Assembly (NCBI GenBank): GCA_900766975.1
Contig: CAAFXO010000045.1
Location: 1 to 53,564 of the forward strand
Reading direction: 5' to 3'
Source of the DNA: Bacteroidales bacterium
GTDB taxonomy: Bacteria > Bacteroidota > Bacteroidia > Bacteroidales > Muribaculaceae
DNA length: 53,564 nt
Under the pieces are notes generated by a model. The model searched no databases, was not told the origin of the DNA, and was given only the letters and a program-made list of their open reading frames with translations. Below are positions 34,709 through 41,021 of this stretch, in pieces. A program made the position numbers and the translations under genes. The first letter of the stretch is position 1; each line of letters starts with the position of its first letter.

Positions 34709-35652
34709 TTGAATAGTTTGTTGAATAATTTTTGAAATATTGACTGAGTGCTAGACGAAGAGGAAGATACTTCATAAACAGAATCTTGTTTATTGGTCAA
34801 CTTTTGCGTTTTGATTGAAGTGTCTTCTTCGATATTTTCTTCATCACAATCTGTTTCGTCATTGTTGTTTGTCTCCACATCTTGTATAGGATCTAATGTG
34901 ACAAGACCAATATGTATTTGGATTGCGGTGTTATTGTCAGAACTATTTTTGCATCGTTCAGATAGTTGGAGATATTTTTCTTCATCTGTCAATTCAGAAA
35001 AATAAATATCCAATAACTCATCTTCATCCACCATACCATAAACACCGTCGGTACACAATAAGAAATAATCACCCGGAGCGACATCTTGAATGTTGATCAC
35101 TGTTGCATTATCTCGTTCTCTTGTACCATCATTTGCGCTCATACATCTGGTTATGACATTCCCACGAGGATGATCCTTCACTTTGTCAGGCGAAATATTG
35201 CCGGATCGGAGTAGTGAGTTGACCAATGAATGGTCTTCACTTCGATACATTATGCCCTCACCGGGTCGAATCTGATATATGCGGCTATCGCCAATATGAG
35301 CTGCAAGGATTCCATTGGAATGGAAGATAACAAAGGTAAGAGTCGTCCCCATTCCCTTGTTCGATTTGTTGGAAACATCATCGAGAGCTTTGTAAGCTTG
35401 ACCAAGAACTCTTTTAAGATCAATATCGGTAAATTGATCTGTATTCTTGTGATTGATTAGAGAATTCCCGATGCATTTGCATACAGTAGAACTGGCAATT
35501 TCTCCTTTTTCGCATCCACCGACTCCGTCACAGACCACAAATACGGATGACGAAGAATTGGGAATGTTTTCATCCGGATATCGAGCATCTTCCTGGTTTT
35601 CTCTTTCGCCCAATTGATGGAAAGAGAAAATTGAGTCTATATCTATTATCAT
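34705..35652 (-). CDS. PP2C-family Ser/Thr protein phosphatase
   Basis: PPM/PP2C phosphatases use two metal ions to reverse Hanks-kinase phosphorylation. The 315-residue protein has the expected motifs in order: REENQEDAR-like GERENQEDARYP near 16, FVVCDGVGGCEKGE near 38, GTTLTFVIF, AHIGDSRIYQIR, and LLCTDGVYGMVDEDEL near 200. The C-terminal 80 residues are acidic and Ser-rich (SVYEVSSSSSSTQ) without a membrane helix. It overlaps both neighbours by 4 nt, so it should be translated together with the FHA protein upstream and the Sel1 protein downstream. Confidence 0.93.
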   Translation of the reverse strand: MIIDIDSIFSFHQLGERENQEDARYPDENIPNSSSSVFVVCDGVGGCEKGEIASSTVCKCIGNSLINHKNTDQFTDIDLKRVLGQAYKALDDVSNKSNKGMGTTLTFVIFHSNGILAAHIGDSRIYQIRPGEGIMYRSEDHSLVNSLLRSGNISPDKVKDHPRGNVITRCMSANDGTRERDNATVINIQDVAPGDYFLLCTDGVYGMVDEDELLDIYFSELTDEEKYLQLSERCKNSSDNNTAIQIHIGLVTLDPIQDVETNNNDETDCDEENIEEDTSIKTQKLTNKQDSVYEVSSSSSSTQSIFQKLFNKLFK

Positions 35653-36500
35653 GTCTTTATTTTTTGAACTTTGATGAGAGTCTTGCCAAGTTTCAAAGTG
35701 TCTCCATAAGAGAGATACACAATGTCATCAACTGCCAACTCATGACTATTGTGATACACCGGATTAGTTGCTCGCTCTACTGTCAGTTTGTAAACAAGAT
35801 TCCCACCTATTTCGTTAACATCAATACGGACTGAACGACAAGAAGCATATTTGTCATTAATTGCGAAATCCGAATTTTGCACCTGATCCGATCTGCCGAT
35901 GTAATGACGTCCTTTGGACAATGAATACTCCTTCTTCCCAAGAAAATGCCCGACAACAAGCTTCATGGGAAATTGTTTCTTTGGTTTAATTGGTTCAGGT
36001 GTTTTCATCATCACCTTCACCACTTTGCCATGTTCCACTATCAAGGAGTATTCTTGATTACACTTCTCGCATCGCAAGGAGTATACTCCATCCTCTCCAT
36101 CCGGTTTTGTTAATATGCCATCACAATCTGCTGTTTGACATTTTAACAAATCTGTTTCTGTCGGTTCGATATCAAATTCGTGGATTGTCTGACATTTGGG
36201 GCATTTTATTTTGTTATGACCGATCTTGACCATATTAGCAGGAACTAATACGGATTGGTGGCATGACTCATTTTTGCACCTAAATCTATAATTGCCATTT
36301 TCGAGCAAACCATATTGAGGTTCATTTTTAGGCTCCAATGGCTTTTCATCTGTCGACAATGGATATGTAAGTTTAATTTTGGCCTTACATTCAGGATTGA
36401 TACACGTGACTTGATAATTACCTGGTGCAGATGGAACTTTACAATTGAAATTTTTACCACAATGTGGGCAGGTTAAAGAAACCTTCTCAATTTCTGCCAT
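35649..36500 (-). CDS. zinc-ribbon and FHA-domain protein
   Basis: The 283-residue protein carries several CxxC zinc-ribbon knuckles in its first 165 residues (CPHCGKNFNC, CINPEC, CPKCQTIHEF, CEKCNQEY). A forkhead-associated domain lies at about 185-280, with KGRHYIGRSDQ, ASCRSVRID and NPVYHNSHELAVDD. FHA domains bind phosphothreonine peptides, so this is a natural reader of the island's kinase. The second FHA half is diverged: no classical S-x-x-H or NGT is seen, so binding ability is uncertain. It overlaps the phosphatase gene by 4 nt. Confidence 0.85.
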   Translation of the reverse strand: MAEIEKVSLTCPHCGKNFNCKVPSAPGNYQVTCINPECKAKIKLTYPLSTDEKPLEPKNEPQYGLLENGNYRFRCKNESCHQSVLVPANMVKIGHNKIKCPKCQTIHEFDIEPTETDLLKCQTADCDGILTKPDGEDGVYSLRCEKCNQEYSLIVEHGKVVKVMMKTPEPIKPKKQFPMKLVVGHFLGKKEYSLSKGRHYIGRSDQVQNSDFAINDKYASCRSVRIDVNEIGGNLVYKLTVERATNPVYHNSHELAVDDIVYLSYGDTLKLGKTLIKVQKIKT

Positions 36501-36503
36501 AAT

Positions 36504-37121
36504 TTACACCATTAAGTCAGATTGAATATCGGTTATTTCATTACTGAAATCTACGTCTGAATTTTGCTCAGTGTCGGCCAACATCTGATCCAATTCCATT
36601 GAAGATGATGCATTAGAGGAGTCGCAAATAAGATCTACGGTAGAATCCTCTCCTATGATGATGTCAGACTCTGTGTTCTCAGCGAGAAGAACATCTTCTT
36701 GTTGGACTTCAGGAACAAGATCTTGACCTATATCGTCATTATTGGCAAATGGTTGAAATTCATCGTCAACCAGATGCATTTCCGCTAAAACTTCATCTTC
36801 AGAAGAGTGATCATCCCATGATTCTTCAATCATCACATCATCCGGATTGATTTCGGTAGATTCCACTTCTGATAGGACCTCTTCTTGCACGTCATTGTTT
36901 TCACGATTTGCTGCAATATAGCTGTTTTCAGCTGTGTTGGTTGTTGCTTCTTCTGTATCTATTACAGTATCAGCTCCAACACCCAATGCGACACCTGCGA
37001 TTCCTGCTACCCCTGCAGCTACAGCGGTTTTTGCACTATTGCCATTCTTGGCTTTTTTCTTGGAGTTTTCCTTCTCATTTACAGGATCGCCTGTATTTAT
37101 TGCTATAGTTTCCATTGACAT
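36504..37121 (-). CDS. acidic protein with basic N-terminus and Ala/Gly-rich hydrophobic segment
   Basis: I do not recognise a family. The 205-residue protein has a lysine-rich N-terminus (KENSKKKAKNGNSAK), then a small-residue hydrophobic stretch (AVAAGVAGIAGVALGVG) that could be a membrane helix, then about 140 strongly acidic residues. It ends NEITDIQSDLMV. The neighbouring 278-residue protein has the same order of parts and a similar end (NEENTDIQDDISLS), so the two look like diverged paralogues. It starts 5 nt after the zinc-ribbon gene. A phosphorylation substrate or FHA partner is a guess from context only. Confidence 0.75.
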   Translation of the reverse strand: MSMETIAINTGDPVNEKENSKKKAKNGNSAKTAVAAGVAGIAGVALGVGADTVIDTEEATTNTAENSYIAANRENNDVQEEVLSEVESTEINPDDVMIEESWDDHSSEDEVLAEMHLVDDEFQPFANNDDIGQDLVPEVQQEDVLLAENTESDIIIGEDSTVDLICDSSNASSSMELDQMLADTEQNSDVDFSNEITDIQSDLMV

Positions 37122-37126
37122 TCCAT

Positions 37127-37270
37127 TTAGCTGTTAATCACTTTGAACTTTGTCTCTCTCTTGCATTTGGGACATTCGATACGAAATATTCCCGGTTTGT
37201 TTGGTACGATAAATGCGTATTTTGTCTTGCATTTATCACATACGACAATTTTTCTGGTTTGAGTCTTCAT
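37127..37270 (-). CDS. 47-residue zinc-ribbon protein
   Basis: A short gene encodes 47 residues with two CxxC knuckles (VCDKCKTKYAF and ECPKCKRETKF) separated by VPNKPGIFRI. The same spacing and a similar PxxPGxFxxxC block occur in the first ribbon of the FHA protein two genes downstream (VPSAPGNYQVTC). The ATG is 14 nt after the preceding stop and its own stop is 5 nt before the next start, so it fits the operon exactly. It could be a stand-alone adaptor using the same zinc module as the FHA protein. Confidence 0.75.
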   Translation of the reverse strand: MKTQTRKIVVCDKCKTKYAFIVPNKPGIFRIECPKCKRETKFKVINS

Positions 37271-37284
37271 CTTACTTCGTGTTT

Positions 37285-38121
37285 TTATGACAAAGAAATA
37301 TCATCTTGGATATCTGTGTTCTCTTCGTTCATGGCGATATCGAAGTCATTTTGTTCGAGGCAACCGGGTTGCTCATTTTGCTGAGCATACATCAACTCGG
37401 CATCACTGACATCGATGTCTCCAGACACGTGGGCGATGACGTCTCCATCCGGAGTTTGGATCACATCATAGACATTGTCACCATCGACATCTACCATAAG
37501 GGATTCGTTGCCCTGCTGATCATGGATATGAGCTACAGCCATTTCGCTACCATCTTCACCAAAGACTGTCCCGACCTCATCCACTAAGAGGACATCTGCC
37601 ATATCTATATCTTGTGGATCGATCTCTTCAACTATGACATCGACGATATCATCTTGATTTGCTTCCATGGCTAAATCATCTGATGTCATATTAGCATTTT
37701 CTCCTTCGAGCTGCTCGGGTGTAGGATCGATAGTAGTAGCCTCGGGCTCCGGATTCGCTTCGGGCTCGGGAATGGCCTCTGCTTCAGGCTCTGCAACATA
37801 ATCTGAAGCAGGCTCTGGCTCCGGTATCGGTTCAATTACTGGTTCTGGCTCGGGGATGTGAGTTTGTGACGGTTCGAAAGCAGGCTCCGGCTCGGGAATA
37901 GCTTCGTGTGTAGGCTCAGTCGCTTGATCTTGAGTCTGCTCTTGCTCTGCAGATTCATTTCCCTCTTCCGTATTTTGATCCGGATCTTGCTCCATTTGAT
38001 CCATTAGTAGATTGGCAGCCTCTACGGAGATTGCTCCTGCTGCTAAAGCGGCGATAACGCTGGCTTTAGTCCATTTCTTACCATTGTTGCTTGGTTGGTT
38101 GTTTAAAGGTGTTGTATTCAT
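37285..38121 (-). CDS. acidic Pro-Glu-repeat protein with Ala-rich hydrophobic segment
   Basis: The 278-residue protein starts with a basic/Asn-rich segment (NNGKKWTKAS) and an Ala-rich hydrophobic stretch (VIAALAAGAISVEAANLL). A run of PEPEPxxEP-type repeats occupies about residues 70-130, followed by a very acidic C-terminal half with VDVDGDNVYDVIQTPDGD. The Pro-Glu run is expected to be extended, like wall- or periplasm-spanning spacers in TonB-like proteins. It is first behind its own strong promoter and probably starts the kinase transcription unit. Its function is unknown. Confidence 0.78.
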   Translation of the reverse strand: MNTTPLNNQPSNNGKKWTKASVIAALAAGAISVEAANLLMDQMEQDPDQNTEEGNESAEQEQTQDQATEPTHEAIPEPEPAFEPSQTHIPEPEPVIEPIPEPEPASDYVAEPEAEAIPEPEANPEPEATTIDPTPEQLEGENANMTSDDLAMEANQDDIVDVIVEEIDPQDIDMADVLLVDEVGTVFGEDGSEMAVAHIHDQQGNESLMVDVDGDNVYDVIQTPDGDVIAHVSGDIDVSDAELMYAQQNEQPGCLEQNDFDIAMNEENTDIQDDISLS

Positions 38122-38151
38122 AACGATTAGTTTTTGTTAATTAATCTGTGG

Positions 38152-38182
38152 CAAAGTTAATATGCTGATAATCAGTTTCAAA
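38152..38182 (-). promoter_or_regulatory. promoter of the kinase/phosphatase/FHA unit
   Basis: On the minus strand TTTG (38179-38182), a 19-nt spacer and TAACTTTG (38152-38159) match the Bacteroidota consensus exactly. The predicted start near 38148 gives a leader of about 27 nt. The island therefore has a second promoter downstream of the caspase gene. Confidence 0.75.
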
Positions 38183-38262
38183 ATATTTTAAAGCATACAG
38201 TTTGAAGTAGGGGGGATTAGATGACGAACCTATTCATGGTGAATGATGAAACCAATATTGCC

Positions 38263-38994
38263 TTATTTCCACTTGACAACAACAGCGTCGATAGCCTCCT
38301 TACATCCGATTAGTTGTGGATGTTGTGAGTTAGACATTTTAGCCGTTGTGTGTTGGACATCATTATAAACATAGTTGAACAATTCTCTTACAGTTATTTT
38401 TTTGTCTTTGTTGGCATCTGCCTTACCACTCAATCCTTTTAGAAGTGCTTGACTGAAATATCCATGTCCGACCCATGAATGTTCAATAGAATATTCATCT
38501 GCTCTGCTTGACATCATGTATATTATATTTCCGGTTGAAGGAGCTTTATACTCTCGGGTATTATCTTGAACTGAACCTACACTTCCGGAATGGCATGCAT
38601 CTACAAAGCATAATTTCAGAGCCGCTGCTGATGTGGAAAAAATATTGTTAATTTCTTGGTAAGAAATAACATTATCGTAAGCAACGATACCTCCGGGGAA
38701 GCCATGGCCACTAAAAAAGACGATAATCCGATCTCCTTTACCGGCTTCTTTGCATATCGTGCGTAACTTTTTCAGTACATTTTCTTTGTTTGCATACTTA
38801 CTGGTTAGAATGGCAGCATCCTTTGTATGATGTTTCATCATCGAATGGAATGCTTTTGCGTCTTTAGTTGTCTGAGATAGATTGTGTTCACTATTTTGAT
38901 AACTTGAAACACCAATCGAGAGGACAAAAGTACGAGCCTCTGTGAAGATGGTCATAAATAAGACCATCAATGATATTGCTAAAATTCGTTTCAT
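38263..38994 (-). CDS. exported caspase-like cysteine protease (peptidase C14 family)
   Basis: The 243-residue protein is a single caspase p20-like domain. His97 lies in FFSGHG and the nucleophile Cys134 in VDACHSG, with the N-terminal strand FVLSIGVSSYQ. Near the C-terminus, DANKDKKITVRELFNYV resembles the acidic loop often seen in bacterial caspase homologues. The ATG at 38994 gives a signal peptide (MKRILAISLMVLFMTIFTEA); a longer frame to 39039 would bury it. An exported metacaspase-like protease is unusual, because most characterised bacterial caspases in defence act in the cytosol. It overlaps no neighbour, but the upstream FHA gene ends 2 nt before its start. Confidence 0.88.
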   Translation of the reverse strand: MKRILAISLMVLFMTIFTEARTFVLSIGVSSYQNSEHNLSQTTKDAKAFHSMMKHHTKDAAILTSKYANKENVLKKLRTICKEAGKGDRIIVFFSGHGFPGGIVAYDNVISYQEINNIFSTSAAALKLCFVDACHSGSVGSVQDNTREYKAPSTGNIIYMMSSRADEYSIEHSWVGHGYFSQALLKGLSGKADANKDKKITVRELFNYVYNDVQHTTAKMSNSQHPQLIGCKEAIDAVVVKWK

Positions 38995-38995
38995 T

Positions 38996-39619
38996 TTAAT
39001 GGGCTTGACAATATGAGTGTTTACGATTGATAATATCATCCTTGCTCAAAGTCCTTCGACATTTAGGGCAAATCATATCCTTTTGAAGATCCTTAACCCT
39101 CTTTTCGTATTTGTTAAGAATTGCATCTTGGATAAAAGGAGAAAAGAATCCGGGGAGCATAAACGATGCTCTAACAGCCATTCCATTACTCCTAATACTT
39201 GGAAGTAGTGATAATAATAATCCTGCGCACATCAAAACAGGGGTTATAAACTTTGCCACTCTTCTCTTGGATTCCAATACACTCCGCAAATTCTCGTATT
39301 CTTCATACAACTCATTCAATTCTTCAAAATCTTCTCGATAGTCATTGGGACTGAGAATTCGTCTTGCTTTGAATGAAAATCCTCGATGTCCTTGTTCGCC
39401 AAGACGTATCCATGTTCTCGGGGTAATCTCTACGCGACCACACCGTACAAATTCTCCATTGACCTCAATGAAGGTCCCATTCGTAGAATTATTATCACAT
39501 AGAATCCATCTGTTGCCATCTATCGTGATCGTAGCATGATCATGACTAACCGATGAATGAGTGTCATCAATAGAGATCGGAGTGTCAAAATCTCTTCCTA
39601 TATTGAATATTCGTTTCAT
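38996..39619 (-). CDS. FHA-domain membrane protein with C-terminal zinc knuckle
   Basis: The 207-residue protein begins with a canonical FHA domain: Gly8-Arg9, Ser25-x-His-type SVSHDH, and Asn47-Gly48-Thr49 in NNSTNGTF. A coiled-coil-like acidic/basic stretch (about 94-122) follows, then one or two hydrophobic segments (FITPVLMCAGLLLSLLP and ASFMLPGFFSPFI). It ends in a cytosolic-looking CPKCRR…SYCQAH zinc knuckle. It should recruit a Thr-phosphorylated protein to the inner membrane. It lies directly between UpxY and the caspase gene, so in this operon the phospho-reader is coupled to the protease. Confidence 0.88.
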   Translation of the reverse strand: MKRIFNIGRDFDTPISIDDTHSSVSHDHATITIDGNRWILCDNNSTNGTFIEVNGEFVRCGRVEITPRTWIRLGEQGHRGFSFKARRILSPNDYREDFEELNELYEEYENLRSVLESKRRVAKFITPVLMCAGLLLSLLPSIRSNGMAVRASFMLPGFFSPFIQDAILNKYEKRVKDLQKDMICPKCRRTLSKDDIINRKHSYCQAH

Positions 39620-39650
39620 AATATTGGTTTAGATATTCTATTGAGTAGTT

Positions 39651-40379
39651 TTAGGTTATTTGCTCAAGGAATGAGGTGGGGACATAGGCTGTTGCGATGG
39701 TTAGCATACCTTTGATGATGATGGCCACACGTTGTTGCCCCTGATAGCGGGCAACTTTGCCGATGACTCCTTGGAATGGACCATTGATGATGCGTACCGA
39801 TTGACCGGTTTTGAATTTGGTCACTTCGGAGGGGACGAACAGCACATCTGCTGCTTCGGCCGCGCAGATGATGCGCAGACTTTCGATCTGATCGTCCGGA
39901 ACAATTAGAGGTTCTTTGGTCAGTTCGCCGTTGCGATGAGAATAGCGGTAGTAGAATCGCAGGTAAGGGAGGTGGATATTGTCGTAGACGTAAGCCTTGA
40001 TTTCATCTTCCGTGCCACGAGCGAAGAAGATGTTGGGGAGTCGCGACATGACGACCTCCTTCCGTTCGCCTCTCACGATTTTGGTGGTGGTGATGGTAGG
40101 ACAATAGCTCTCAACATTTTTAGACACCAAATAGTCGCATGCCTTCTGCTCGCGGCCGTAAGTGGCGCGAAGAGCAAACCAATGCACATCCCTCTTTTGG
40201 ATTTTTTGGTCGCTATTATGCGATAAGACAAAGCGGGTGGACACCCCTGTATAGGAGTTCTTGTCAGTGGATTGACATAGAACTTTGGGGTTAGCATTGT
40301 TTATACGCCCAATGCACGATGGACTATTGGATTCTCCATCAATATATAGCTCATCAGATATAAGCATAGCTATATTCAT
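39651..40379 (-). CDS. UpxY-family (NusG-like) transcription antiterminator
   Basis: UpxY proteins are NusG paralogues that let RNA polymerase read through a terminator in the leader of one target operon; they normally precede capsular-polysaccharide genes in Bacteroidales. The 242-residue protein has the NGN domain (HWFALRATYGREQKACDYL, then RLPNIFFARG and YVYDNIHLPYLRFYY) and a C-terminal KOW domain (FKTGQSVRIINGPFQGVIGKV). An N-terminal extension of about 65 residues is unlike compact NusG proteins. It is the first gene after a long structured leader and starts the island operon 31 nt before the FHA gene. Confidence 0.9.
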   Translation of the reverse strand: MNIAMLISDELYIDGESNSPSCIGRINNANPKVLCQSTDKNSYTGVSTRFVLSHNSDQKIQKRDVHWFALRATYGREQKACDYLVSKNVESYCPTITTTKIVRGERKEVVMSRLPNIFFARGTEDEIKAYVYDNIHLPYLRFYYRYSHRNGELTKEPLIVPDDQIESLRIICAAEAADVLFVPSEVTKFKTGQSVRIINGPFQGVIGKVARYQGQQRVAIIIKGMLTIATAYVPTSFLEQIT

Positions 40380-40426
40380 ATCTATGACCTTAACCTATTC
40401 TAAGCAGAACCCGGGTTTATGGACAT

Positions 40427-40518
40427 AAAAAAAGCGTGGGTACGTAGTTGTCCGTCCCACTTCCTGAGGCTCTAGCAATTGCCTATTTTGGTTGAACAGA
40501 CAACGTTAGAGCCCACGC
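40427..40518 (-). promoter_or_regulatory. attenuator-like RNA structure in the upxY leader
   Basis: In the minus-strand transcript GCGTGGG (40518-40512) can pair with CCCACGC (40440-40434), supported by GTTGTCTG (40504-40497) with CGGACAAC (40454-40447), and is followed by seven U (40433-40427). This is a terminator layout. Alternatively GGCTCTA (40514-40508) pairs with TAGAGCC (40474-40468), which would exclude the first fold. Such competing folds are typical of regulated leaders. Confidence 0.65.
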
Positions 40519-40841
40519 CGATATGAATATACGCTATCGTCGAGAGGCTAATGATAACAATCCAACTGACACGAATGTTCTAATTCGTGCAATAAAGCCT
40601 CTCGGTAGTGATATAATCACACCCGTGGCATCTACCGTTGCTACATTCAAGACCAAAATTCCGAAATTTGCTAGATTACAGGAAGTCTTAAACGGAGCGT
40701 TGATAAACGCCTTCATTATGTCTGGACTATTTCCTTCACGATACCAGCCAAGTTACTCTATTGAAAGGTTAGTTCTTCAGCTCAACGTGAGTGGTAAACT
40801 CTGCACATTATTATGTAACGGAGTCCGTTATTGTAGTCCGT
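40519..40841 (-). ncRNA. structured 5' leader of the UpxY/FHA/caspase operon (candidate RNA element)
   Basis: Between the -7 box at 40845-40852 and the attenuator there are about 320 nt without a convincing gene but with many perfect stems on the minus strand. These include CGAGAGGCT (40604-40596) with AGCCTCTCG (40549-40541) enclosing CACGAAT/ATTCGTG, GCGTT/AACGC (40710-40706 with 40701-40697), GTGAT/ATCAC (40620-40608), and TAACGGA/TCCGTTA near the 5' end. I do not recognise the element; it lacks tmRNA, RNase P and 6S hallmarks. Confidence 0.5.
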
Positions 40842-40844
40842 CTG

Positions 40845-40852
40845 CAAATATA
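40845..40852 (-). promoter_or_regulatory. -7 promoter box of the UpxY operon
   Basis: TATATTTG on the minus strand predicts a start near 40841, about 460 nt before the upxY ATG. A near-palindrome, TAACGGA-x-TCCGTTA, follows within the first 30 transcribed bases. Confidence 0.5.
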
Positions 40853-41021
40853 CATATTTTTTTTGAATGAAAAATGTTGAGAGCCATTTTTTTAGTTTTA
40901 CACTACCAAACGAGATTCTTTATTTGCTTAAGTTTTAAACATAATACAATTTTTGTGGGATTTTTTCGTTATTATGTTGAGTTAATTTTACTCTTTTGTC
41001 AACTTATCAGAATATTATATA

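Noticed and set aside
37700..37920. Short repeated GGCTCCGGCTC-like units that resemble a repeat array.
   Set aside because: They are codon-level repeats for Pro-Glu in a coding sequence, irregular in length and without spacers, so not a CRISPR array.
29112..39619. Reading the kinase/PP2C/FHA genes as a type VI secretion control module.
   Set aside because: No Tss, Hcp or VgrG-like genes are in the window, and the caspase and Sel1 content does not fit that role.
40523..40870. A 115-codon plus-strand frame in the upxY leader.
   Set aside because: It runs antisense to a region dense in perfect RNA stems, has no recognisable domain, and ends beside a promoter of the opposite strand. A structured leader explains the region better.
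40845..40870. An invertible promoter as in Bacteroides capsule loci.
   Set aside because: The near-palindrome TAACGGA/TCCGTTA next to the promoter has no matching inverted copy on the other side, and no invertase is nearby.
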